Positions 10,627-22,171 of a stretch of 64,000 bases of DNA are shown here, piece after piece. Source of the stretch: Diphasiastrum complanatum (lineage: Eukaryota > Streptophyta > Lycopodiopsida > Lycopodiales > Lycopodiaceae); NCBI GenBank assembly GCA_029204225.1, contig MU832652.1, positions 1-64,000 of the forward strand, in the 5' to 3' direction. Made by a program: the position numbers and the translations under genes. Every line of letters begins with the position of its first letter. Positions within the stretch are counted from its first letter, which is position 1. The notes beneath the pieces were generated by a model. The model made no database searches and was not told the origin of the DNA. It was given only the letters and a program-made list of their open reading frames with translations.

Positions 10627-13275
10627 ATGGCATCTGTAGGAGGATATCTCTTAGAACCAAGTGAAAGACTAAGTACCTCCAATTATTCAATATGGAAGGT
10701 TAGGATGGAGTCTATTCTTATACTCCAAGATGTTATGGACATAGTACTTGGTATTGAGGAGGAGCCTCAAGCACAACTTGAAATACCAAAGTATAAAAAG
10801 AGAGCTAGGAAGGCTCTACACTTCATTAAAATGAATGTCTCCAATGAGATTCTAAGAGAAATAGGATCTTGCACCACTGCTAAAGAAGCTTGGGATGCAC
10901 TTAAGTCTATTTATGAAGCTAAGAACATTTCTAGAATTCTCACTCTTAGAAATCAGATTTTTCAAAGCTTTCAAATAGTGAGGAGAGTACATCAAATTAT
11001 GTTCTAAGAGTAAAATATCTTCATAGGGAGCTTGCTTGTGTTGGTGTCACAATCAATCAAGATGAGCTAGTTCAAGTCATTCTTAATGGCTTGAAAGATG
11101 ACTATGATAATCTTGTTCAATCCTTTGCCATAAAGGAGGAGTTGCCCAATTTGGAGACTCTTCAAGGAATTCTTATCTCTGAAGAAGCAAGGCAAAGTTA
11201 CAAACTTTCAAGGATGAACAAACTCAAGCATATGGACAAAGACAAAGCTCTTATTGTCAAGGACGAGCACAAAAGGAGGAGCAAGAGCCAGTTTTCTGAA
11301 GTCTGTCTCAAAGACAAAGCAAAAGACAAAGACAAAGATGGAGAAGAGGATGACTCGACTCATCCTTCTACTTCCAAGACCAAGAAGAAGAAAATTAAGT
11401 GTTTCTTTTGTGGTAAAAAGGGGCACTATGCCTCTAATTGCTTCAAAATGAAAATCAACTCAAACAAGCAAATCTCTCTAATGAGAAAGAAGAAGACTTT
11501 ATTGCAAGTGATGGAGAAGGATCTCTCACGGTGTCAAGCTTTTCTTCAACACCCTTCAAGAAGGATGGAGCATGGTGCCTCATCACATATGTCTTGTTCA
11601 AAGGAGCCTTTTGACTCTATTGTACCTTATAAAGGATTTAAAAGATCTATTTATACATCAAATGATCATGAATGGTCTATTGAAGGAGTTGGCAATATTC
11701 CTTTAAAACTTGCTTCTTCTAAAGTTCTATCACTTTCCAATGTTCTTTTTGCTCCTAAGCTTAGAAAGAACTTGATAAGTGTTGGAAAGTTGCTTGATTG
11801 TGGTTGTGATGTGAAATTCAATGCCAATGCTTGCTTTATTAAGAAAGGAGATGAGATCCTAGCTAATGGATCTAGATATGGTGGCATCTTCAAGTTAAAT
11901 TCTTATGAAAATGCAAATTATTGTGAAATTGCTTTCATGTCTAAGGAGGAGTTATGGCATAGGAGGTTGGGACATCCCAACTACAAATCTATGCTTTCTA
12001 TGATCAAGAATGATAAGGCTATTGATTTACCAAGCTCACTTTCCAAATATATCAAGCCATGTGAGGCTTGTGCTATTGCAAGATCACATCTCTTCTATTA
12101 AGACTTCTCATCCTTTGGAATTAATTCACTCGGATGTTCACTTTTCTTCCTCAAAAAGTATTGGTGGTGCTACTTGTTTTGTTATCTTCATTGATGATTT
12201 TACAAGATATACTTGGTTGTACCTTCTTTCTTCAAAAGTTATGGTGTTTGAACACTTCCTAGTTTTCAAAGCTTATGTTGAGAAATAGTTTTCTTTCAAA
12301 ATTAAAGCTTTGAGATGTGATGGAGGAGGTGAATACATCTCCAATAAGTTCCATGATTATTGTGAGGTTGAAGGAATTAAGAGAGAATTTTCTTGTGCTT
12401 ATTCCCCATCTCAAAATGGGGTTGCCGAAAGGAAAATCAATCTCTATGTGAATGTGCTAAAGCAATATGAGTTGAAGCTTCTTTGCCTATTGAATATTGG
12501 GGAGAAGCAATTAATTGTGCAAATTATTTGTGCAATAGATCACCTCACAATACACTTGCAGGAATATCACCATATGAAGTCTTATTCAAGAAGAAACCTA
12601 AGGTTGATCACCTTAGAGTTTTTGGATGTGCTTGCTTTGTTCATGTACCCTTGGAAACAAGGAAAAGAGATGTTCCAAATTTAAATTAAAGGGATCATGG
12701 TTGGATACTCATTCAACAAGAAGGCATATAGATTTTAAGTTCCCTCTACCTCAATTACAATTGAGAGTAGAGATGTTATTTTTCATGAGAGTCAAAAATA
12801 CATCTTTGAAGAGGCCGAGATCAAAGATTCTCAAAAAGATTCTCGTATCATCACCCTTGAAGACTATCATGGAGGAGGAGTCACCTCGAGTCTTCTCACC
12901 AAGGAGATCACTAAGAGAATTGAGGAGGAGTCACCTCGAGTCTTCTCACCAAGGAGATCACTAAGAGAAAGATCCGAGCCTAAGAGGCTCTCATATGGAG
13001 ATAAAGACAAACAAGTGGAACTCAACTCCACTAATTATGCATATTTTGTTTCACTTGAAGAGTCGAAGGATGTACAAGAAGCACTCAACTCAAGATAATT
13101 GTTTCTAGCCATGAAGGAGGAGTATGATGCATTGATTACCAACAAGACATGAGAGCTTGTGGATCTTCCATCCAACAAGCATACTATTGGTTGCAAATGG
13201 GTTTTTCGAGTCAAATATAATTAAGATGGCACAATCAACAAGTATAAGACAAGACTTTGTGCAAAAGGCTTTGCC
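10627..13275 (+). pseudogene. copia-1 gag, protease and integrase (5' part of gag-pol)
   Basis: It starts MASVGGYLLEPSERLSTSNY. The gag domain is followed by an intact CX2CX4HX4C zinc knuckle (CFFCGKKGHYASNC, near 11400). The protease active site DSGASSHM reads EHGASSHM, so it has lost its catalytic Asp. An HHCC integrase finger (WHRRLGHPNY..CEAC) follows, with integrase catalytic positions in LIHSDVHF, FIDDFTRYTW and SQNGVAERK. Frameshifts occur near 10995, 12090 and 12450, with further stops. A 50-bp tandem duplication occupies about 12872-12969. The frame ends at KGFA, the last residues before the reverse transcriptase core. Confidence 0.9.
12872..12969 (+). repeat. 50-bp tandem duplication within copia-1
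   Basis: Two adjacent, nearly identical units begin GAGGAGGAGTCACCTCGAG, with period 50 bp. They lie in the linker between integrase and reverse transcriptase. Confidence 0.85.
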
Positions 13276-13351
13276 TGACTGTGGGGTTAGGAGAGTGGAT
13301 ATACTCCTATTGGTAAGCTTGTAGGGCTCGATGAAAGTCCATTGATATCTC

Positions 13352-15868
13352 CTAGCTATAAGGTTGGTGGATGATTGGCCAGTTCAACGTATGGATAGTA
13401 ATTTTGTCCATGGCCAATCCCAAATCCTTCCACTTATTCCTGCACGACATTGGTACGTAATATGGATCTACGTGAAATTGGCGAGGGCTGGCCACATAAC
13501 TCCTGATGGATTTCGGAGTTTTCTCAAAAACTGTTATTCTCCAAGCTGGCTGCTCCCCCAATGCGGGTATCTTATCCAATTCTTTGTCGGCCTAAATTTT
13601 AGAAGTCTTAAACTTGAGGACCCAACCACCACGCGAGGACTCATGAGGATGTTGCGCTAAAAGGCTCTGGATCTGGTCCTTGACGCTGATTGGTCGTCTG
13701 AACAATGGTGTAGTCCTTGATGAAGATGGACCTGCTTGCGTTGCCTGTGGAAATGGCTGTTCTTCTTGGACTTCGGGGGCTCCACCCTGTTCCATGCCTG
13801 AATTCAACTTTGTATCCATTCTGTCCGAATCCTAGTGCTGAGGCGAGAACTGTGGCATCAATGGAACTAGAATTTGAGGCCGGGCTTCCAACACTTGAGC
13901 GACGGCTTTCTCATAATCCTTGGTGATGGCCTTGCCCTTGCCTAACTCGGTGGTTGCCATCCTTTTGAGTTTATCGAATTTTTCCTAAAACCCCAACAGT
14001 GTAGTATGGTAGGTTTCCACTTTGTGAAACAAGTATCTAATCTCATCCGGTGTGACTGGACAATAAGACACTTGGGTCTGTAAGTAGGAATCGCATTCAA
14101 GGGTGGTCGCGTCCAACTCACCTTGAAGTCGTTCATGTTCCAATGATGCTAAGTCCAATTGTCCAGCTAGCAACAAGACCTGTTGTTTGGAATCTTGGAC
14201 TGCCTTGTCAACCTTGTTCTGCGCCATAGTGAGTGCATTCTGAAGGGTCACCACATAGTCTTCTAGTCGTTGAGCGGACTCATTGGCCTTCTTCAAATCA
14301 GCTTCGGACTTTGCCTCGTGTTGTCTGACAATCGTCAACTCGTAGTTGATCTGAATAACCTTCTGGCTAATCAGGGTATTCTATGTCACAAGATCGGCGA
14401 TGCGCTTGGACATGTCTTTCTTTTCATCAATCATGGTCTAGATCACGTGCGCAAGGTTAGAAACAAGACCCATTGCGTCACCAGAATCCACGGTAGTAGG
14501 CACAGCAGCTACAGGAGCAGGTCTAGTAGGAATCGTGCTAACTGGCCTCTGTTGTGTGGTCGATTCTTCTTCTTCAAATGTATCTTCAACTTTAAAACCC
14601 TCTGGTACTGTGGCGTCGAATTGCTTTGGAAATATAACAGCATGATCGACCCTAAGGGTGTCTGGTGTGGCTTCAACTTGACCTTGCTGGTTGATCTGAA
14701 AAGAATCATCAAAGACAGTAGTAGTATCGTGGAACTGTTCGAATCCTCTTCTAGGGGATTGAAGTTCAAAGGGTCCGGGGCTTGTGGGCATTACAAAAGT
14801 CTCATCTGGGCTCAGTGGGTTGGAATCATCAAACATGTCCATGAATGATTGTGTGTTTGGAAAAATGACTCGAATCTATGGAAAAGAGACGGGCGGGACA
14901 ACTGTGACTGGAATATCCAATTGTCATAGTCTAACCTTGTGAGAAAGCAGAGGCGAGGGAAGCATCAGAGGCGGGGGGAATAGGGAGTTCAGTGCGAATA
15001 GCAGCAGGGGGTGGAAGCGTAGCTGAAGATGTCTGCCTAGTACGACTTCATGACATGGAAGGCGAGTCAAGAATGATGATCTCGTTGCATGGACGACGAC
15101 AATATGTGAGCTCGATGCCTGTTGAGACGACTCTGTCGGTGCTTCTTCATAGATAGAGAGCACGACGTCCATACTAAAACCATGGATTTTATTTTCAAGG
15201 TGGGAGGCTGCTAGGAGTGACAACATCTGGCCAATAGCAAATTGTTGCTTGGTATTGCTCTTGATGGCTCGTTTGAGCTCTCCAAAGACAGTCTTGAACC
15301 AGTTATATGGTTCCAGAGGAGCCTTGGCTATCTTGGCCTGAGACTCAACTATCCTATGCAAAATTAGAGAAGTAATACGGTCTTTCCTGAGGTTTTCAAC
15401 CATCAGGAAATTGTTGAGGAGCTGAGCAGTGGCCTGAATGGCAGGATCAGTAATGGCCTCTAGAAGATAGTCGTTAGTAGTCCAGTGCAGATCATTGGTA
15501 ATATCAATATAAGGCTTAATAGCATGTTTGGCTTGCTTATGGTTCGGCGAGGCTTGGGTACTAGACGCTATCCCTATGGCAGTAAGGGCGGCCTCAATCA
15601 CATGCACCTTGTTTGTGGCTCCTTGGAAGGTAATGTAAAATTTGGATTTCTCCTCCTTCCAAATACTGAAGGCAAGAGTAATAAAATCCATGTTGATTCT
15701 CCCCGAGAAGGCTCTCTCATGAATACCCATTGCAGTAAGCAGAGGCTTCGCAAGGGTCATCCACTGAGTGAGCATGCTTGTGCTAAGAAGGATCATGATA
15801 TCTGTTGCAGATGGGACATCACGATGGATAGTGTAACAAGGCAACTGAGACATATATGTGGAAGACAT
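13352..15868 (-). pseudogene. Family X: long degenerate coiled-coil ORF, unknown function
   Basis: A single minus-strand frame runs from the ATG at 15868 to 13352, about 839 codons. It is broken by about seven in-frame stops (six TAG, one TGA) but needs no frameshift to link the segments. The N-terminal ~300 residues look folded and helix-rich, with MGIHERAFSGRI and LLNNFLMVENLRK. A Pro/Ser/Thr-rich linker follows, then a coiled coil about 14440-13930 (for example LEDYVVTLQNALTMAQNKV). The basic tail contains FHVDPYYVPMSCRNKWKD. A paralogue of the N-terminal domain lies at 54421-54942. I recognise no known family; a gag-like or host protein are both possible. It is not functional as it stands. 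Confidence 0.6.
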
Positions 15869-16008
15869 GATGGAAAGAACAGAAACTAAGAATAATGAGT
15901 GCGAGTGTATATCAAAAAATAGCATAGAAAATTTTTAAGGCTTTGGTAGCTGAAAAAATTGGCAAGAGTTTTGCTAGCACAAGTGAGGAATGAATCGAAT
16001 TCAGCCAA

Positions 16009-16014
16009 CTTATA
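16009..16014 (-). promoter_or_regulatory. TATA-like box of family X (minus copy)
   Basis: TATAAG on the minus strand lies 146 bp upstream of the ATG. The other copy has TATAAAAGG 150 bp upstream of its ATG, and the flanks align. The conserved spacing suggests a real core promoter. Confidence 0.45.
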
Positions 16015-16056
16015 GGTGAATTTGGAGGGTCCATTACACAGAATAGTAGTTTGGCT

Positions 16057-16898
16057 TGTAGAACAACTGATCAGACAGATCTTGATTCTACCAGCAAAGC
16101 GCGCAGTTTACTTGACAAAGGATGAGAAAGAAACGAACGTGAACTCGAAACATATCTATTTGTGACCAACTCGAAAAGACTCGCGAAATTTGTCTTGCAG
16201 TCAACTCGAAAAATTCGCGAAAGATTCGCGAAACAGTTTCTTGTAGAAGCTCGTGGCGTTCTTGTTGAAGCTCGAAAGATTTGCGAACAGAATCTTGTCG
16301 GGAAATTTTTCTGTTTCTTGTTCAAGCCTCAAATGTCGCAAAATTGTAACGAACAATTCGCGAAATCTTCTGGACTGTTCCTTCAAGCTCACCTATCGCG
16401 AAACTATCTCGAACAGTTCGTGAGAAATTCTAGATTTCTTCTTCAAACTCAAGAATTGTCATTTGTCACGAACAATTTGCGATAGACGAAAATGTCGCGA
16501 ACAATTCGTGAAACACGAAGCTGAGACGAAGAGATGAACTGTCGCGAATTATTCGTGAACAAATTTTGTTCGAGCTTGGAAACAGAGCGTCTATTTGAAT
16601 ATCAACCGTTGTAAACGGTTAGATATCTACTAGTTACTCACTCACTCAATCAAAGACACAACAACAAGATAAGACAACAAGAGATGTATTCATTTTTTAT
16701 CAATAGTTTCTTATTGTCTAAAAAGTCTTAAATTGTCTCTTACTTCCGCTCATAATTTCTGCATGCATATTCAATCAAAACATATATTGTTCTATTAGTA
16801 CATAGGTCAAAATCGCGATTGAAGACACTGATATTAGTTTGATTTAGTCAAACTTGTATTGTGTTCTTTGTGGAAGAATAATTACTATTTTTTCTACA
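16057..16898 (+). mobile_element. copia-2 5' LTR
   Basis: This 842-bp LTR is bounded by the inverted ends TGTAGA and TCTACA and followed by a primer-binding site. Positions 16140-16560 hold many copies of a TTCGCGAA-like word. The LTR lies within the upstream region of family X: the sequence just left of it still aligns with the other family X copy. No 3' LTR is present, because the element is cut near 19735. Confidence 0.8.
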
Positions 16899-16899
16899 G

Positions 16900-16911
16900 T
16901 GGTATCAGAGC
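16900..16911 (+). other. copia-2 primer-binding site
   Basis: TGGTATCAGAGC, a perfect plant copia initiator-tRNA-Met site, lies one base after the LTR end. Confidence 0.9.
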
Positions 16912-17012
16912 ATACGGAATTAAAGTTGATATAGTGGAATCTTCGCATCCCTCTCAGCATTTTTCATACATCCATCAGTAAGCCGATATCTGGAGATTAT
17001 GCAGAATTGAAA

Positions 17013-19735
17013 GATGTTGTCGATCACCAATATTCAAGCTAAGATCACTACAATATTGGACCCAGAAGGTTCAAACTACTTGATTAACAACTTCACTCTT
17101 GTTGAAGGGCGAAGGTCTATGGCAATGGGTAGAACCAATTGAGGAGAAGCCAGCTCCTGGCAAAGAACTTCGAGAATGGAGTTTAAAAAATGACAAAGCT
17201 ATAGCAATTATTGTGTCTTCAGTGCATAACAATGTAATGCTAGATCTTACATCAATTTCAAATGCAAAGGATTTATGAAAAAAAATTGCAAACCAAGAAT
17301 GAGACTCGATCTCATAATCAGATCATATTTTTGGAAGACCAATTAACTTACCTATAGTGGGACGTCAAAGACCTGAACACATTTGTGCGAAAGATTAAAG
17401 ATCTGTTTATTTCCTTGTAGGATTATGGTGCAGAAAATACAATTTCTAAGGAAAAATAGCTTAGTTATTTTCTTCGAGCCCTACCCAGGTCATTCCACAC
17501 AACTCGAACCTTATTGGCAAAAGATGCGACAATGACACTTCAAAAGGCAATAGACGGAGTTAAGGAGGAAGTAGAAGCTTGTGAACGCTATGACGACAAC
17601 GGTGATTCAAAAAATGCTCTATTTACTTAGAAGAATAAATCTTCTAAGAAGACTAAGTTTAAGAGGGAGTCATCTAAGAAGAATGAGTCTAAGACTAATG
17701 AACAACAATATGGAAAACAACAGAAGAATTCTAGTGATAAAAAGATCTGCAACATATGTAGAAGATCAGGTCACACAGAAGAAAAGTTTTGGCTAAATCC
17801 AAAGATTGAATGCATTCATTGTCATAAACGGGGTCATGCAACAATAGACTTTTATCAGAATCCCATAAACAAAAAGGAACAAAATCGAAACGAACCTTCA
17901 GATTCAAACTATGCCGAAGACAAAGCAAAATGCTCCAGAGCAGCAGAAGACAGGGCAACAAGGAATTCAGCATCTTATGTCAGTACTGATCTATGTTGTT
18001 CATCTAATTCAATTTGAGAAGTAGTACTTGATTCGGGAGCCACCTCACATTTTGTTTCCTCGAAACAAATTTTGTTTGAGTACAAGAAGATGAACTCTTC
18101 GAGATTCATTATACTTGGAGACGGTTCTAAACACTTGGTTGATGGAACTGGTGTATTATGGTTGGACACGAATCATGGAGACAAGAAACTGGAGGAAGTT
18201 CTCTATGTGTCTACTCTTGATAAAGATCTTCTATCTGTTGCTAAGATAGTCGATACAGACATGTTAGTAACCTTCACAAAGAGCTCTTGTAAACTATTCG
18301 AAAACCTGGTTGCTAAAGGCAGCAGAGAAGGAAATTTGTATCACCTGAACATTCGAACAAGAATCGAATAAGTCAATCAAACTCAGGAATCAATAGATGT
18401 ACTATGGCACAAAAGGCTATGTCACATGAACATGGAAGCCTTGTACCAAGCCAATAAAAGTCAGAGAATTCAAGGAGTCAAAATCAAAAGTAGAAATATT
18501 CGAACTACCTGCAAATCATGTCTTAAAGGCAAGATGACTAGAACACCTTTCAGTAAGGATGTTTATAAAGCAACTAAGGTACTTGAAACTGTGCATTCAG
18601 ATATTTGTGGACCATTCGGAGTATTGTCGTTGGGTAATGCAAAGTACTTCATAACGTTTATTGATGACTTTAGCAAGTTTGCTGTAGTATACTTTATTCG
18701 TACCAAATCTGAAGCTTTCGAGAAATTTGTTGAGTATACGAATTGGGCTGAAAAGCAGACATGCAATAAGCTGAAGCAAATTTGCACAGATTGTGGAGGT
18801 GAGTACATTTCCAACGAATTCAAAGATTATTGTACTGATCGAGATATTATGCACACAAAGACTGCATCTTACACACCTTAGCACAATGGAATAGCTGAAC
18901 GAAGGAATCGTACACTAACGAAAGCTGCAAGGTGTATGATGGATCATGCGAAAGCACCAAAACAGCTGTGGGCAGAAGCAATGGCTACATCAAATTATCT
19001 TCAGAATTGTATTCTGAAATCTCGAATACCGCATAAAACTCCTCATGAGATATGGTGGAAGTCAAAGCCAAATCTTGCACATGTTCGGACATTTGGATGC
19101 GCAGTGTATATGCACATACCAGATAAGCTGAGAAAGAAACTCGATGAAAAGATAAAACAAGGTTTTTTGGTGGGATTCGAGTTACAGTCGTCCTATTATC
19201 GTGTTTATGTACCCGAAACTGGCAAGATAAAAGTCGTTCGAGATGTTAAATTTGATGAGACGAAATACATAGCAGACAGTGATCTAGTCGGCTATGAAAT
19301 TTTCAGAAATTATTATGAGCTACCAACAACAACAAAAGAAAAACAAGCAGAAGATGAAAGAGAATTACCAGATTTATAGGGAGGTCAAGATCGAGTGCCT
19401 GACAAACTCGAATCGCCAGTTCGAATTCCAGCAGAAAAACTCGAATCAGAATCAAACTCGAAACCTGCAGAATCGAACTCGAAACCACCCGTGAGAAGAT
19501 CAGACAAACAACGAAAACAGTATGGTCAGGATGTTTTTAATACAACCATCGAACTTTGTGGATTCTCTGACGAACCTCAAACATTCAAGGAAGCTGTAGA
19601 TGGACCAGATAAAGATCGTTGGATTCAGGCAATGGAGGACGAAATGTCATCCATGTATAAGAACAATGTATGGACACTTGCACTTATATCTGATAGCAAA
19701 AAGTTATACATCCAGGAACTGACAAAAAACTGATT
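17013..19735 (+). pseudogene. copia-2 gag-pol, truncated before reverse transcriptase
   Basis: A gag start MLSITNIQAKITTILDPEG is followed by a frameshifted gag. Two zinc-knuckle-like motifs follow (CNICRRSGHTEEKF near 17750 and CIHCHKRGHATIDF near 17815), both with the last Cys changed to Phe. The protease keeps LDSGATSHF. The integrase shows WHKRLCHMN and CKSC, then catalytic positions in TVHSDICGPF, FIDDFSKF and NGIAERRNR. In-frame stops include a TAG where Gln is expected before HNGIAE. The frame ends near 19735 inside the linker before reverse transcriptase, so RT, RNase H and the 3' LTR are absent. Confidence 0.88.
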
Positions 19736-20740
19736 AAAATAACATAAATAGATTCAACACTTGATATACTACTCTTTACTTTAACAAATGTTTGATAGCA
19801 GAAATGTGCGCACACATCAATCTCAAATGGTCAACAAAAGACAATTTGTAGAATGAAAACCTGATTCAATTAACAAAAGTTGTATGCATACACAAGCGCA
19901 TCTATCTCTGTACGTATCTGTTATTCGCACTATCTATTTATATTGATCCATAGCTACACTTGCTTATTTACAAGGTAATCACAATCTATGTAGAGGATTA
20001 CTTAGTGTTAAATCTATCTTGTACTTCGTTCTAACTAATCAACCAATCAATTGTCATCACTCATGAAAATCTTATATTGACTCGACTATTAGTCATGAAG
20101 GTCAAGATAGTTGAGATAGTCTAGACCTGATAATAGTCAATGTCAAAATTTAGATTCATGAAATCCAATGTCCATATCTTTTCCATTTTAATTAATTGTT
20201 TATTTTTTTTGATGGTTCCTAATCTTTTCACGAGCACATTAACAAATAAAAAAGGTGCCTTTGTGAAAAAAAAAACGCGACGACATTTTGTGAGTATTTC
20301 GATGGTCATATATCTTTCACGATCAAACTTTTCATGGTTTCCAAATGTCATGAAATCTACTTGATATGTTTTCAAGGCTCTTTTTTCTAGATTGACTCTT
20401 TTCTATTTCCTTTGTCGATTTTACAATGTTCATATCTCCTCTGTTACCTTGGAATTTGGTCCAGTAAAAAACAACAACGGTCGGTTTAATGTGCCCAATA
20501 CTATGCGATTAATCATCCATACTTTCGTAATCATTACTCTATAATAATAAAAAAATTTCCCATTATAAGTCATTACATTTGGATTTTCTTTTATTGATTT
20601 TAGAGTCACTATAGAGTGAGGGAGAGTGTCTTTAGTAATTTAGGAAAAAAGAAAAATCTATAAAATAAACTTACCTAAATATGATTTAACCAAGGCAGGG
20701 CCATGTGGCCTAGCCACTTCCCCCTGTTTACTTTTTTATT
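19736..20740. other. Intergenic DNA, no gene seen
   Basis: AT-rich sequence after the copia-2 break. I see no coding region, RNA gene or clear repeat. Confidence 0.5.
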
Positions 20741-20764
20741 TTTTCCTTTTTTTTGCCATAATTT

Positions 20765-21235
20765 TTTTTTAACATGCGTCTTCCGCATGGAAGGTCATGT
20801 AAAAAAGCAATATTTTTTTTACATGGGCCTTTTGGGATCCAAAAGGTGCATGTAAATTTTTTTGAAAAAGAGAGGAGGCGAATAGATTACGTGCAAGGAG
20901 GTGTATAGATTAAGAGGTGCCTTTTCTTCACAAAAATGATTATACCGAGGAAGGGGTGGGGGGTGGGGGTTGAGTCACCCTTCGAGGCCGTTCCACTGAG
21001 GAAGGGCCTTTGGTTGAGTGCGGTAACCCGAGGCGGAAGGCCGTTCCGAGGCCGTTTTGCTTGGGAAGGGCCTTCGGTTGACGGCGGTAGCCCGAGGCGG
21101 AAGGCCCTTTCCATGGTGGAACAACCGAGGAGGTGACCTTCAGCGGAGTGAATTTTTTTTTTCCTTTTTTGGTCCTTTTTTTTGTCATTTTTTTTTTTAC
21201 ATGCACCTTCCGAGATGCGGAAGGTCATGTAAGAA
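20765..21235. repeat. Cluster of imperfect hairpins and a 66-bp tandem repeat
   Basis: Inverted repeats with ACATG..CTTCC arms and GGAAGG..CATGT partners occur near 20772-20803 and 21198-21233. A third, with CCTTTT/AAAAGG arms, lies near 20818-20856. Between them, two GC-rich units of about 66 bp (about 20981-21112) repeat the pattern GAGGCCGTT..GGAAGGGCCTT..CCCGAGGCGGAAGG. Further CTTCC-rich sequence continues at 21690-21790. The block lies about 800 bp upstream of AP4S. A decayed miniature transposon is possible but not shown. Confidence 0.6.
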
Positions 21236-21807
21236 AATCAACTCAGAAGGTGCATGTAATAAATTTTGAAGAAAAAGGGAGGCGCACAGATTCTGTTTTG
21301 TGAGGCGCCTTCTTTTTCTTCATGAAAAAAAAAAATCAAAATAATTTTAGTGAGCATCATGGCTTTGAGATAGTTTGCTCACACCCGTGAAATCACTTTC
21401 TTAGTTTTTGTTCACGATTTACATAAGCCTTACCACACACAATTTATGCAAACATTTTTTCATTACAAATTTACATGACATTACGTGTGGAAGGTGCATC
21501 CAATTACAATAACCTTCTGCACAACTCGTGATTCAGGAAAAACGACAGATTTGAGATTCTGAAGACTTCAGCAACCTTCAGCACAGCTCATGATTCCGGA
21601 GATAATGACACTTCTGAGATTGTGAATACTTCAGAACTTCTTTGTTTCTAAAGTTTCAAAAAACTTCGAAAGAAATTTCACGAAGCGGAAGGTGCTCCTT
21701 CCACGGCTCTTCCGCCTCGGGAAGTCCTTCCACCTCAGGCTGCCACCTTGGGCGAAGGGCCTTCCTCGGCAGAATCACCTTGGAAGGAGACCACCACCAC
21801 CAACAAA

Positions 21808-21840
21808 CCCCCCCCCCCCCCAAAAAAAAAAAAAAAAAAA
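21808..21840. repeat. Poly-C/poly-A tract
   Basis: A run of about 14 C is followed directly by about 19 A. Confidence 0.9.
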
Positions 21841-22030
21841 TCCTTGGATGCTTAGATAAGGGACTTTATATTGCACACGCTAGGACGGTGGCCTCAAATA
21901 CATAAAACGTGGAGACAAATGTGATGGAACCTGGAAAAGAGCTGCAGGAGAAGTAGAAAGAAAGAATAAAAGGAAAAAAGGACGACGAAGGAAGAAGAAG
22001 CAGCAGCAGAAGAAGAAGCAGAAGCCAGGG
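21841..22030 (+). promoter_or_regulatory. Probable AP4S 5' UTR and proximal promoter
   Basis: This is the sequence immediately upstream of the AP4S start. Its last 100 bp are purine-rich (GAAGAAGAAGCAGCAGCAG), a common look for plant 5' UTRs. A TTTATATT element near 21864 could act as a TATA box. The transcription start cannot be placed from sequence alone. Confidence 0.35.
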
Positions 22031-22171
22031 ATGGCAATCCGGTTCATCTTGTTAGTGAACAAGCAGGGCCAAACAAGGCTCGCTCAGTACTACGAATATT
22101 TGACTCTTGATGAGCGGCGTGCTCTGGAGGGAGAAATTGTCCGAAAATGCTTAGCTCGTAGTGACAATCAG
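22031..22171 (+). CDS. AP4S: AP4S exon 1 (coding part)
   Basis: 47 codons from the ATG to a CAG before GTATAA. It contains the first strands of the adaptor small-chain fold. Intron 1 is 271 bp. Confidence 0.95.

Noticed and set aside
15485-15889. 134-codon plus-strand ORF
   Set aside because: It lies opposite the family X frame, which has a paralogue elsewhere; the plus-strand version has none.
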